Positions 1 through 7,797 of a stretch of DNA of 64,000 bases are shown here, one piece after another (the first letter of the stretch is position 1; each line of letters starts with the position of its first letter). The stretch lies in contig CANQUE010000001.1 in the NCBI GenBank assembly GCA_947626905.1, forward strand, positions 62,001 to 126,000, given 5' to 3'. The position numbers were made by a program, and so were the translations under genes. This stretch comes from an uncultured Oscillospiraceae bacterium. Lineage in GTDB: Bacteria > Bacillota > Clostridia > Oscillospirales > Oscillospiraceae. Under the pieces are notes generated by a model. The model worked only from the letters and a program-made list of their open reading frames with translations, did no database searches and was not told the origin of the DNA.

Positions 1-345
1 TTCCACCGCCCGGGCCAGCACTTCCGCTGCCAAAGTATTCACCGCGGCCACATTGGCAGATATGGCGGTGATGGTGCCGCTTGCGTCCCGTTCCATGCTC
101 ACCAGAGGCCGGCTGTTGAACTCCGGGTCCGCCATCACGTCCTTTACGATGGCGTTCACCTTTGACACCACCAGATCCCGGGCGGCCGAGGCGGCATACT
201 CCGCCACCATGCTCCGCAATGCCAGCGCCCCAGAAACCGTTCCGGCGATCAGCACGATCCCCAGCAGGAGCAGGACCGCCCTCCGGGCGGATATGCCGGC
301 TCCGGGCCGGAACACAGGACGCCTGGGCCAGCGCTTCTCTGCCAT
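1..345 (-). CDS. yunB: Sporulation protein YunB, partial (C-terminus beyond the left edge)
   Basis: The first 115 codons are present. After a basic N-terminus (MAEKRWPRRP) there is one membrane segment at about residues 28-48, then an amphipathic stretch and the YunB-typical pattern of 'SMERDASGTITAISANVAAVN' type, where a statement about N-terminal context is followed by a short beta-rich unit. YunB is known in Bacillus as a mother-cell protein needed for proper spore formation; its biochemical role is unknown. The ATG at 345 follows a strong GGGGGGAGG ribosome site. A sigma-E-like promoter sits just upstream at 366-394, which fits mother-cell expression. Identification is by remembered family pattern, not by a search. 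Confidence 0.75.
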   Translation of the reverse strand, partial: MAEKRWPRRPVFRPGAGISARRAVLLLLGIVLIAGTVSGALALRSMVAEYAASAARDLVVSKVNAIVKDVMADPEFNSRPLVSMERDASGTITAISANVAAVNTLAAEVLARAVE

Positions 346-365
346 AAGCCTCCCCCCTTCGGGCC

Positions 366-394
366 AATCTATGCCCGGAGCGGGGCGGATATGA
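366..394 (-). promoter_or_regulatory. Sigma-E-like promoter of yunB
   Basis: On the minus strand TCATATC, a 14-nt spacer and CATAGATT lie 21 nt before the yunB start. The Bacillus sigma-E consensus is roughly KMATATT, 14-15 nt, CATACANT, so the match is 6 of 7 and about 6 of 7 informative bases with the right spacing. The link to sigma-E is inference from this match and from the function of the gene. Confidence 0.55.
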
Positions 395-396
395 CA

Positions 397-1416
397 TTAT
401 TTTGCCATTTCCCGCAAAAACAGCTCGGCCAGACGCTTCTGATTCTCACACTCGCTGATCTTTGCCACGCAGGCCGGAGAGTGGATGTTCCGTATGGCAA
501 CGGAAGCCGCCGCCACCGCCGTCCCCTCCCCGGAGCGCTGGATGGCAGAGGCGTCTGTGCCTCCGGCGATCATGGTCTTGGTTTGCCATGGAATGCCGTT
601 CTCATCGGCCAGACGGGTCAGCGTCTGGAAAAGCTCTCGGTTATAGATGGTGCCCCGGTCCATAAAGGGGATCACCAGTCCGCCGCCCACCTTACACACC
701 TGATCCGCGCCGGAAGCAGCCGGAATATCGGCGGCGGTCGTTCCCTCCAGAACGAGCGCCACCTGGGGATCGATGGTCCGGGCGGCCACGGCGGCGCCCC
801 GGGTGCCCACTTCCTCCTGAACGGTGAACGCGAACCAGCAGTCGCACGGCAGCTCGCTCTCCAGCAGCTCCACCATCACCGCGCAGCCCGTGCGGTCGTC
901 GATGGCCTTCGCCTTGATAAAGCCGTTTCCAAAGCGAACGACCGTGTCGTCAAAGCTGACAAGATCCCCCACCTTCACCAGCGCTTCCGCCTGTCTGCGG
1001 CTGCCCGCGCCGATGTCGATGTACATATCCTTCATCTCCGGCAGGTTCTTCCGCTGTTCGGGGGTGGTCATGTGTACCGCCTTGACGCCGATGACCCCGG
1101 GGAGCCTGTCCGTCCCCACAAATACCCGTTTGCCCATGAGAACACGCCGGTCGATGCCTCCGGCCTGGGCAAAACGAAGATAACCCTCCTCGGTAACAGA
1201 GGTGACGATCAGGCCCACCTCATCCATATGCGCGCAGAGCATGATCCGTCTGGACGGGGCGACGGCCCCTTTCTTAAATACGAGCAGATTCCCCATCGGG
1301 TCGGTGCGCACCTCGTCCGCGTAGGGCATGACCCGCTCCAGGATGTAATCCCGGACTTCCTCCTCGCCGCCGGTGACGCCCACCAGGCAGCACAGCGTTT
1401 CCAGCGTGTCCAGCAT
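397..1416 (-). CDS. M42 family metallopeptidase (glutamyl/leucyl aminopeptidase type), copy 1
   Basis: This 339-aa protein has the usual M42 length and ligands for two metals: the CAHMDEVG box near residue 60, DDRTGC near 175, the catalytic pair EEVGTRG near 205, and a final histidine in IHSPAC near 315. M42 enzymes are large cytosolic aminopeptidase complexes that trim peptides from the N-terminus. The ATG is preceded by GGAGG at 8 nt. It begins 3 nt after the stop of a second M42 gene, so the pair is co-translated and probably co-transcribed with murD. The two proteins differ clearly in sequence and may form mixed complexes or differ in specificity; that is inference. Confidence 0.92.
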   Translation of the reverse strand: MLDTLETLCCLVGVTGGEEEVRDYILERVMPYADEVRTDPMGNLLVFKKGAVAPSRRIMLCAHMDEVGLIVTSVTEEGYLRFAQAGGIDRRVLMGKRVFVGTDRLPGVIGVKAVHMTTPEQRKNLPEMKDMYIDIGAGSRRQAEALVKVGDLVSFDDTVVRFGNGFIKAKAIDDRTGCAVMVELLESELPCDCWFAFTVQEEVGTRGAAVAARTIDPQVALVLEGTTAADIPAASGADQVCKVGGGLVIPFMDRGTIYNRELFQTLTRLADENGIPWQTKTMIAGGTDASAIQRSGEGTAVAAASVAIRNIHSPACVAKISECENQKRLAELFLREMAK

Positions 1417-1419
1417 CCA

Positions 1420-2442
1420 TCAGCCCTCCATTCTTTTCACGTAGGCGGTGATAAGCGCCTCCACGGCGGCCATATCCTCCCGGCTGACCACCTCCACCGG
1501 CGTGTGCATATACTTCAGCGGCAGGCACACCAGCGCGGTGGCAACGCCCTGACGGGCGATCTGGATCGCAGCGGCGTTGGTACCGCTGCGGCCGCCGGGC
1601 ACGGCGATCCGCTGGCAGGCGATGTTCTCTTCATCCGCCAGGGCCAGAAGCTCCCTGGTGAGAGCGGGATTCATATTGGGCCCGATGCCGACGGCCGCCC
1701 CGGCGCCGCATACGCAGGGCGCTTCCGGTCCGTCCGGCGTTTTTCCGTGGGTCACGTCTACCACGATGGCCGCGGCCGGATAAATGGCGTGGGCCGCCAC
1801 CTCGGCGCCCCGCATGCCCACCTCCTCCTGTGTGCTCAAAAGGCAGCACAGATCCACATTCAGAGGCATGGCGCTGAGCCTTTCAAACGCCTTCATCACG
1901 ATGGCGGCGCATGCCCGGTCGTCCAGGGCCTTTCCGCACAGCTTGTCCGCCCCCAGCTCTCCGCAGGCGGCGGCATACACCACCGGCGTTCCCACCGGCA
2001 CCCGCTTCACCGCATCCTCCTGGGTAAGGCCCACATCGATGTAGAGCTTTTTCTTTTCTATGGCGTTGGCCTGCTCCGCCGCGGTGAGAACATGGGGCGG
2101 CATAGTATCGATAACGCCGAACATCGGCGGCTGCGTCAGTACCATCACCTCCCGGGCGGGCAGCATTCGCAGATCCACGCCGCCCAGAACGTCGAAGGAG
2201 AGAAACCCCCTGTCCGCTCCGGTGACCACAAAACCGATCTCATCTATATGCGCGTCCAGCAGCACCGTTTTGGCGCCGGGCCTCCCGCATCGCTTGAACG
2301 CGATCACATTTCCCATCACGTCCGTCTTTACCTCGTCGGCAAAGGGAGCCAGATAGTTTGCGATATACTCCCCCACCGGCGCTTCAAAGCCGGACGGTCC
2401 GCACAGACCGGCCAGGGTCATGGTAAGTTCAGTCAGGTCCAT
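1420..2442 (-). CDS. M42 family metallopeptidase, copy 2
   Basis: A 340-aa relative of the downstream neighbour, with DAHIDEIG near residue 65, LDDRACA near 180, QEEVGMRG near 210 and a C-terminal MHTP histidine, so both metal sites look intact. Two starts are possible: ATG at 2442, giving MDLTELTMTLAG with GGAG at 8 nt, or GTG at 2451, which overlaps the murD stop. I prefer 2442 because M42 proteins normally start just before the GPSGFE motif at this distance. Predicted cytosolic aminopeptidase. Its place behind murD may reflect only operon packing. Confidence 0.9.
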   Translation of the reverse strand: MDLTELTMTLAGLCGPSGFEAPVGEYIANYLAPFADEVKTDVMGNVIAFKRCGRPGAKTVLLDAHIDEIGFVVTGADRGFLSFDVLGGVDLRMLPAREVMVLTQPPMFGVIDTMPPHVLTAAEQANAIEKKKLYIDVGLTQEDAVKRVPVGTPVVYAAACGELGADKLCGKALDDRACAAIVMKAFERLSAMPLNVDLCCLLSTQEEVGMRGAEVAAHAIYPAAAIVVDVTHGKTPDGPEAPCVCGAGAAVGIGPNMNPALTRELLALADEENIACQRIAVPGGRSGTNAAAIQIARQGVATALVCLPLKYMHTPVEVVSREDMAAVEALITAYVKRMEG

Positions 2443-2447
2443 ATGCT

Positions 2448-3836
2448 TCACTCCATTTCCTCGACGATATGGCGGAACGTTTCGCCCCGCTGCTCAAAGT
2501 TTTTGAATCTGTCAAAGGATGTGCTGGCGGGGCTCAAAAGTACGGTATCGCCCGGCGCCGCGGCGGCGGCGGCGGCTCTGACCGTTTCCGCAAAATCCTC
2601 CAGCACGAAGATCTCCGGCGCGCCGGGCCGGTATTCCGGCGCGTTTTTCACGGCCTGCTCGATCTTTCCCGCGGTCAGACCGGTGAGGAAGAGCTTTTTC
2701 ACATGCCGGCAAACCGCCGGACCCAGTTTGTCAAAGGGCACGCCCTTATCCTTTCCCCCCGCGATAAGGATGACCTTTTCCGGGAAGCAGGCCAGACCCG
2801 CGCAGGTCCTGTCCGGACTGGAGGCGATGGAGTCGTTGATATAGGTCACGCCCCGCAGCACCCGGACCGGCTCTAGCCGGTGGGCCACGCCGGAAAACTC
2901 CCGTGCCACCCGGACCATGACGTCTGCCGGCACGAGCCCCCACACGGCCGCCATGGCGCACATCACGTTTTCCACGTTATGCATCCCCGGGATGCGGATG
3001 TCGCCGGCCGCCAGAACGGGCGTTTCCTCCCCGCCGCAGCCCTGGAAGCAGATCATTCCGTCCGGGCGCAGATATAGGCCGGGGCTGACGCTCTCCCGGC
3101 GGCTGAACCACCACAAAAAGCTGTTGGCCTCGCCGGCGCAGGCGGCGGTGACGGCGTTGTCCCGGTTCAGCACCAGCTTGGCGTTCTGCCGCTGATGCAG
3201 GAAGATCTGTTTTTTCGCGTCGATATAGTCCTGGTAATCGCGGTGGATGTCCAGATGGTTCGGCGCTATATTCGTGATCACCGCCACATCCGGCGAGCAG
3301 ATCATGGAATGGAGCTGGAAAGAGCTCAGCTCCAATACCGCCATATCTTCCGGCGTCATCTGATCCACGTCCGCCAGAAGAGGATGGCCGATATTTCCCC
3401 CCAGCCAGACCCTCCTCCCCGCCGCTTCCAGCATTTTGGCAATCAGGGTGGTGGTGGTGGTCTTGCCGTCGGAGCCGGTCACGGCGATCACGGGACAGGG
3501 ACACAGGGAGAGAAACACTTCCATCTCGCTGGTGACACAGGCGCCCTCCTGGGCAGCCCGGACCAGGGCGGGCCGGGTGGGCAGGAAGCTGGGCGTGCGG
3601 AAGATCACGTCCCCGGAGATATCCTGTTCGTAATCCTCGCCAAGGCGGAATTTTACGCCTTTGGCGGCATATCGATCGTAAAAATCTCCCAGCGCGGCGC
3701 GGTCCGATCTGTCGTGAACGGTCACGTCCACCCCCGCGTCTGAGAGCAGGGCGATCAGCGGCCGGTTGGAAAGTCCCGCGCCGATCACCGTCACGCGCTT
3801 TCCCGCCAGGCTCGCGGTGTATTCTTTCAAGGTCAA
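2448..3836 (-). CDS. murD: UDP-N-acetylmuramoyl-L-alanine--D-glutamate ligase
   Basis: This 462-aa protein adds D-glutamate to UDP-MurNAc-L-Ala in the cytoplasmic branch of peptidoglycan synthesis. Visible motifs are the N-terminal Rossmann-like GAGLSNRPL, the ATP loop TGSDGKTTTT near residue 117, the Mur-ligase ENVMCAMAA segment near 288, and the C-terminal NDSIASSPD and GGKDKGV segments. The start is TTG at 3836, 8 nt after AAGGAGG; no ATG fits. A sigma-A-type promoter lies at 3863-3891. The gene leads the small operon murD-M42-M42 and possibly yunB, and is not in a dcw cluster here. Confidence 0.95.
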   Translation of the reverse strand: MTLKEYTASLAGKRVTVIGAGLSNRPLIALLSDAGVDVTVHDRSDRAALGDFYDRYAAKGVKFRLGEDYEQDISGDVIFRTPSFLPTRPALVRAAQEGACVTSEMEVFLSLCPCPVIAVTGSDGKTTTTTLIAKMLEAAGRRVWLGGNIGHPLLADVDQMTPEDMAVLELSSFQLHSMICSPDVAVITNIAPNHLDIHRDYQDYIDAKKQIFLHQRQNAKLVLNRDNAVTAACAGEANSFLWWFSRRESVSPGLYLRPDGMICFQGCGGEETPVLAAGDIRIPGMHNVENVMCAMAAVWGLVPADVMVRVAREFSGVAHRLEPVRVLRGVTYINDSIASSPDRTCAGLACFPEKVILIAGGKDKGVPFDKLGPAVCRHVKKLFLTGLTAGKIEQAVKNAPEYRPGAPEIFVLEDFAETVRAAAAAAAPGDTVLLSPASTSFDRFKNFEQRGETFRHIVEEME

Positions 3837-3862
3837 GGCAGGCGCCTCCTTTTACCGCATAC

Positions 3863-3891
3863 AGTATAACGCAACATCTTGTGGTTTACAA
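3863..3891 (-). promoter_or_regulatory. Sigma-A-like promoter of murD
   Basis: TTGTAA, 17-nt spacer, TATACT on the minus strand, 26 nt upstream of the TTG start and its ribosome site. It lies just after the rnpB terminator, as expected for a new transcription unit. Confidence 0.65.
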
Positions 3892-3945
3892 GAAACGAAT
3901 AACTACAACTCGAAATTTATATCCCTTCTTCCAGAAAGTCCGGGC

Positions 3946-3986
3946 CATATAAAAAGGACAGGATATCATCCTGTCCTTTTTATATG
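3946..3986 (-). terminator. Intrinsic terminator after rnpB
   Basis: A perfect 19-bp stem with a 3-nt loop (atc), made of AT-rich outer and GC-rich inner parts (GGACAGGAT / ATCCTGTCC) with an AAAAA/TTTTT flank, so it can act in both directions. It directly follows the RNase P RNA on the minus strand. Confidence 0.85.
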
Positions 3987-4341
3987 ATCTGCGAGTCTTC
4001 TTGTAAGCCGGATTCTGTTAAAAATGGCCATCTATCTAGGCGCGGCGTTGCCGCAGCGCTCCAGCCACCTCCCCGGGGGAGCCGGGCCGGCCTATTCCCC
4101 CTCCACGGTGTTGCTCCGGATAGAGTTTACAGCGGCGGCCTGTCGCCAGGCCGTCGGGCGGTCTCTTGCACCGCCTTTCCACCCTTACCGCGCCTTGGCG
4201 CGGCGGTCTATTTCTGTTGCACTTGTCCTGATGTCGCCATCGGCGGGCGTTACCCGTTATCCTTGCCCTGTGGAGCCCGGACTTTCCTCACGCACGGCCT
4301 TTCGGCCTGTGCCCGCGGCCATTGGGAAGGCTCGTCGGATC
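3986..4341 (-). ncRNA. rnpB: RNase P RNA, bacterial type A
   Basis: The catalytic RNA of RNase P, which makes the mature 5' ends of tRNAs. On the minus strand the conserved GAGGAAAGTCCGGGCTCC core lies near 4270-4295, ACAGAAA near 4215, and the 3' signature CAGAATCCGGCTTAC near 4005-4020. The two ends form P1: GATC and CGAG at the 5' end pair with CTCG and GATC at the 3' end, which sets the boundaries to a few bases. The 5' end lies about 5 nt after the yebC stop, and I see no clear promoter between them, so it may be released by processing of a yebC transcript or be driven from within yebC. Confidence 0.93.
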
Positions 4342-4345
4342 TTTC

Positions 4346-5083
4346 TCAGTCCATATTCTCCCAGTTGTGCCAGACGTTCTGCACGTCGTCGTTCTCCTCG
4401 AACACATCCAGCATTTTCTGCATGTTCTTCCGATCGCCCTCGCTGGTCAGCGTCACATAGGTCTGGGGGACCATCTCTTCCTGGGCGGAGTCCAGCTTAT
4501 AGCCGTGGCTGGTCATATAGTCCGCCACCGCGGTCACATCCTCCGGCGCGGTATAGAGGGTGAACACCCCTTCTTCCGTTTCCATATCGGCGGCGCCGGC
4601 TTCCATGGCGTCCATGAGAACGGTATCCTCATCCAGATCCCCGTCCTCGTTGTCCACCACGATGACGCCCTTGCGGTCAAAGGACCAGGACACGCAGTTG
4701 GTGGGGCCCAGGTTGCCGTTATACTTGTCGAAGCAGTGGCGCACATCGCTGGCGGTGCGGTTGCGGTTATCGGTCATGGCCTCCACGATCACGGCCACGC
4801 CGCTGGGGCCGTAGCCCTCATAGGTGACAGACTCAAAGTTCGACGTATCGCCGCTGCCCAAGGCCTTGTCGATGGTGCGCTTGATATTGTCGTTGGGCAT
4901 ATTGGCGGCCTTGGCCTTGGTGATAACGGCGGCAAGGCGCATATTGTTCTTCGGGTCGCCGCTGCCGCCTTCCTTCACGGCAACGATCATCTCCCGGGCG
5001 ATCTTGGTAAAAGCCTGGGCCCGCTTGGCATCGGCAGCGCCCTTGGTTTTCTGTATGTTGTGCCACTTGGAATGTCCGGACAT
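4346..5083 (-). CDS. yebC: YebC/PmpR (TACO1) family protein
   Basis: A 245-aa protein of normal length beginning with the family hallmark MSGHSKWHNIQ and KGAADAKRAQAFTKIAREM. Members were first described as DNA-binding regulators; more recent work connects YebC/TACO1 with translation of difficult (for example proline-rich) sequences on the ribosome. The ATG follows an AGGGGG ribosome site. It has its own promoter at 5120-5148 and is followed with almost no gap by rnpB. The large number of Pro/Glu/Ala-repeat proteins in this window makes the translation role attractive, but that link is inference. Confidence 0.93.
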   Translation of the reverse strand: MSGHSKWHNIQKTKGAADAKRAQAFTKIAREMIVAVKEGGSGDPKNNMRLAAVITKAKAANMPNDNIKRTIDKALGSGDTSNFESVTYEGYGPSGVAVIVEAMTDNRNRTASDVRHCFDKYNGNLGPTNCVSWSFDRKGVIVVDNEDGDLDEDTVLMDAMEAGAADMETEEGVFTLYTAPEDVTAVADYMTSHGYKLDSAQEEMVPQTYVTLTSEGDRKNMQKMLDVFEENDDVQNVWHNWENMD

Positions 5084-5119
5084 GGTGTGAATTCCCCCTG
5101 TATCTTTACGTTACAGGTC

Positions 5120-5148
5120 ATTGTAACACATTTTTCCGGCAATATCAA
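5120..5148 (-). promoter_or_regulatory. Sigma-A-like promoter of yebC (and perhaps rnpB)
   Basis: TTGATA, 17-nt spacer, TACAAT on the minus strand, 36 nt upstream of the yebC ATG. The -35 box touches the stop codon of the upstream DUF3794 gene. Confidence 0.65.
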
Positions 5149-6651
5149 CTATTTGGCCTTGGGAATTAAGAGCAGGCCGGCTCTTTTCTCGCCGTTGGCG
5201 GCGGCAATGGCCTCCACTGTGGACCGGTAGCGCTTTGCCAGCGCCCACATATCCGCCCCCGGCTCCACCCTTGCCAAGGTCACGGAGGGCGCCGGGACCA
5301 TGGCGGCAAACGCCTCCGGGTCCTCTGTCGCCGACACGACCGCGTCCAGCGCGGTGCGGGTGACAGCGGTCGCGTCCATCTGCAGCGCCGCCCGCACATC
5401 CGCGGAAGAGCCGGCGCTGGCGGCATAGACCTCCGCGGCTGTCACCGTCACATTGACCAGCTCCGTTCCGGCAGGAAGATCGGTGGTGAATTCCGCCGCC
5501 AGGCGGCAGCGGGCACAGGCATAGCCGCCTCCCTCCTGGGCTGTGATGATGCGGATGTTCACCGTGGTTTTCACCGTTTCATCTTCCACGCTCACGCCGC
5601 CCACAGACGCGGACAGCGCCAGGATCTGCCCCGCCCCGCCCAGCAGCTCGGCGCTGCCGGTGACTGTCTGACGCATGGATACCGGCCGCGCGGCGCTCAC
5701 GATGGCCACCGCCTCTCTCTGGCCGGTAAGCGCCGTTCGGTTGGAATAGATGTCGGCGATGTAGCTCACCTCGCCCGTCTGGCGGCAGACTGTCTGGGCC
5801 ACCAGATGCAGCTCGGCCATCACCCGGCCGTCCTCATCCTGCCGCTCGGGAAGATCAAAATACGCGCCGGTGAATTGCACAGCCACCTCTGCCGCCGCGT
5901 CGGACGTCTGTGCCTCTACCTCCATGATCTGGGAAAATTCCGTTTCGTACCGGCCGGCGAAGACCTGGCCATCTCTCCCGGCAAAGATCAGTCCCGCCCG
6001 GATGCGGCCCCGGAACACCACCTTGCCGCCGGCGTATTGCACATCCTCCACGCTGGCCTCGGCCCGCTGGCTCAGAAGCCGCTCCACCCCGCCGCAGCCG
6101 GAGGGGAGCTGGTACTCATCGGTGACTACGAATGTCTTCTCCCGCACGTCCGCCACCGTCACCATCGAAGCCGTTCCCGGCAGGATATGTACGGCGCCTT
6201 CGTCCTTCTCCAGCCCGGAGGGAAGCTCCAGGCTCCTGCGCTGATATACCGTCGCCTCGCACTCCACATCCGCCCGCACAGAGAGCTTCCGGGAATTGAC
6301 CGCTCTGGCGTCCAAAGCCCGGACCCGCAGCCGGGCCACGGTGCGGCAATCCGTATCCGCGCCCGGCGCATCCGCCCGCAGCTCCGCCGGCACGGTCATG
6401 CTCAGGCTCTGGAGGGGCCCGCCGCCCTCCGGCATATACATCACCCATACGCTTACCGAGGCGGCAAGCGTCACCGCCCCCGCCTCCGTTTCCTTGCTCC
6501 GCAGCGTGATGACGCCGTCCGCGTCCACCACCGACGCCACATCCGGCATGGCGTCCGGCACGATGGTTTCCGCTGTAAAGTCCCGGCTGAACGACCCGGT
6601 CCATACCGGGGCCAGGTGCTCATATATGTCCTTATTGAAGGCCGTGTCCAT
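5149..6651 (-). CDS. DUF3794 (SPOCS) and LysM domain protein, probable spore coat/cortex protein
   Basis: A 500-aa protein with a beta-rich N-terminal half, at least one clear DUF3794/SPOCS region in the middle (segments around residues 160-300, with 'GKVVFRGRIRAGLIFAG'-like strands), a second similar beta region to about 430, and a LysM at the C-terminus (about 455-498, EPGADMWALAKRYRSTVEAI). SPOCS-LysM proteins in Clostridia are linked to spore coat assembly, and LysM binds peptidoglycan. No signal peptide is seen, as expected for mother-cell coat proteins. ATG at 6651 follows AAGGAG. A good sigma-E-like promoter at 6685-6713 supports mother-cell expression. Exact role unknown. Confidence 0.85.
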   Translation of the reverse strand: MDTAFNKDIYEHLAPVWTGSFSRDFTAETIVPDAMPDVASVVDADGVITLRSKETEAGAVTLAASVSVWVMYMPEGGGPLQSLSMTVPAELRADAPGADTDCRTVARLRVRALDARAVNSRKLSVRADVECEATVYQRRSLELPSGLEKDEGAVHILPGTASMVTVADVREKTFVVTDEYQLPSGCGGVERLLSQRAEASVEDVQYAGGKVVFRGRIRAGLIFAGRDGQVFAGRYETEFSQIMEVEAQTSDAAAEVAVQFTGAYFDLPERQDEDGRVMAELHLVAQTVCRQTGEVSYIADIYSNRTALTGQREAVAIVSAARPVSMRQTVTGSAELLGGAGQILALSASVGGVSVEDETVKTTVNIRIITAQEGGGYACARCRLAAEFTTDLPAGTELVNVTVTAAEVYAASAGSSADVRAALQMDATAVTRTALDAVVSATEDPEAFAAMVPAPSVTLARVEPGADMWALAKRYRSTVEAIAAANGEKRAGLLLIPKAK

Positions 6652-6684
6652 GATGCTATCGCTCCTTGCATGATTTTCTGTGCA

Positions 6685-6713
6685 AGGGTATGCGCCGGAC
6701 AGGGTAAATATGC
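6685..6713 (-). promoter_or_regulatory. Sigma-E-like promoter of the DUF3794/LysM gene
   Basis: GCATATT, 14-nt spacer, CATACCCT on the minus strand, 33 nt before the start codon. The -35 is a full match to the Bacillus sigma-E consensus and the -10 differs at one informative base. Confidence 0.6.
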
Positions 6714-6715
6714 CC

Positions 6716-6856
6716 TCAGCGCATCATACATATCCCTCCCCAGACGAGCAGCGCGCCGCATACCATCCACCAAAACCAGGCGGGAAGGATGAGCGCCATC
6801 AGGATCACCGACCCCACGGCTACGGCCCATCGGCCGCAGCGTCCGTTTCTGCGCAT
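6716..6856 (-). CDS. Small hydrophobic membrane protein, 46 aa, unknown function
   Basis: The frame from ATG 6856 to TGA 6716 encodes a short basic N-terminus (MRRNGRCGRW) and then an almost continuous hydrophobic stretch ending in WGGICMMR, most simply one or two membrane helices. It has a strong GGGAGGCGG ribosome site 6-8 nt before the ATG, and it fills the gap between rsgA and the DUF3794 gene on the same strand. I do not recognise the family. The ribosome site lies in the arm of a hairpin (6865-6893), so translation may be controlled or coupled to rsgA. The next sporulation promoter lies at its 3' end. Confidence 0.55.
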   Translation of the reverse strand: MRRNGRCGRWAVAVGSVILMALILPAWFWWMVCGALLVWGGICMMR

Positions 6857-6864
6857 GATAAACC

Positions 6865-6893
6865 GCCTCCCGTCCATTGTACGGACGGAAGGC
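6865..6893 (-). promoter_or_regulatory. Hairpin covering the ribosome site of the 46-aa gene
   Basis: Inverted repeat GCCT-x-CCGTCC / GGACGG-x-AGGC with a 7-nt loop and one mismatch, directly after the rsgA stop. In the RNA the 3' arm includes the GGGAGG ribosome site of the small downstream gene. There is no T-run, so a terminator is unlikely. Confidence 0.45.
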
Positions 6894-6902
6894 GGGATGT
6901 GT

Positions 6903-7796
6903 TCATACCGTATTGATCTCCCAGCGGTTCAGGCGGGACGCCTCCTCATACAGCCGCAGATAGGAAGCATAGCGGCTGGGGTGGATGAGCCCTTCCTCCG
7001 CCGCCCGGCGCAGGGCGCAGCCCGGCTCGGTCCTGTGGGTGCAGTCGTCAAACCGGCACTTCCCGATCCAGGGCGCGAATTCCGGGAACAGTCCGGCCAA
7101 CTCCTCCGGGAGGATAGGCGCTTCTCCTTCGCCGTCAAAGGACGCGAAACCCGGGGTATCGGCCAGCCAGCCGCCGTTTCCCATGGCAAACAGCTCCACA
7201 TGGCGGGTGGTGTGCTTTCCCCGGCCCAGTTTCTCGCTCACCTGCGCGGTGGGGATGGAAAGTCCCGGCGAAAGGGCGTTGAGAAGACTGCTCTTTCCTA
7301 CGCCGGAATTGCCGGTAAAGCAGCAGATCTTTCCCGAAAGCGCCTTTCCCAGCGAACCGATCCCCTCGCCTGTCACGGCGCTGGTCCTGTATACCGGATA
7401 AGGCGTGGCCCCATAGATCTCCACCAGCCGGGCACCCGGCTCCAGGTCGCACTTGTTGATGACGATGACCGCGCCGCAGCCGTTTTTCTCACAGCGGACG
7501 GTGATCCTGTCCACGAGAAAAGGGTCTGTCACCGGCAGCGCGCCGCTCGTCACCATCACCAAATGATCCACATTGGCAATGGCCGGACGGAAAAAGGCGT
7601 TCTTCCGGGGCAGGATATCCGTGACCGTCCCGGCGGATGCGTCCGCCGACAGCTCGGCGATCACCCGGTCCCCTACCAGGGGCGTCAGCCCCTCCTTCCG
7701 GAAACGGCCCCGGGCCCGGCAGCGGATCTGCCCAGTCTGTGTCTGAACGTCGTAATATCCGCTCATGGCCCGGATAATGGTCCCTTCAAACCGCAC
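6903..7796 (-). CDS. rsgA: Ribosome small subunit-dependent GTPase A
   Basis: A 297-aa circularly permuted GTPase: OB-fold at the N-terminus (about 1-65), then the G-motifs in permuted order, NKCDL (G4) near 118, GNSGVGKSSLLNAL (G1) near 163-176 and DTPGFAS (G3) near 212, and a C-terminal zinc finger with cysteines and histidine in CRFDDCTHRTEPGC near 244-257. RsgA helps late 30S maturation and is released by GTP hydrolysis. It starts 1 nt after the prkC stop and is the last large gene of the prpC-prkC-rsgA set, a very common Firmicutes order. The usual rpe/thiN genes do not follow it here. Confidence 0.95.
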   Translation of the reverse strand: MRFEGTIIRAMSGYYDVQTQTGQIRCRARGRFRKEGLTPLVGDRVIAELSADASAGTVTDILPRKNAFFRPAIANVDHLVMVTSGALPVTDPFLVDRITVRCEKNGCGAVIVINKCDLEPGARLVEIYGATPYPVYRTSAVTGEGIGSLGKALSGKICCFTGNSGVGKSSLLNALSPGLSIPTAQVSEKLGRGKHTTRHVELFAMGNGGWLADTPGFASFDGEGEAPILPEELAGLFPEFAPWIGKCRFDDCTHRTEPGCALRRAAEEGLIHPSRYASYLRLYEEASRLNRWEINTV

Positions 7797-7797
7797 G

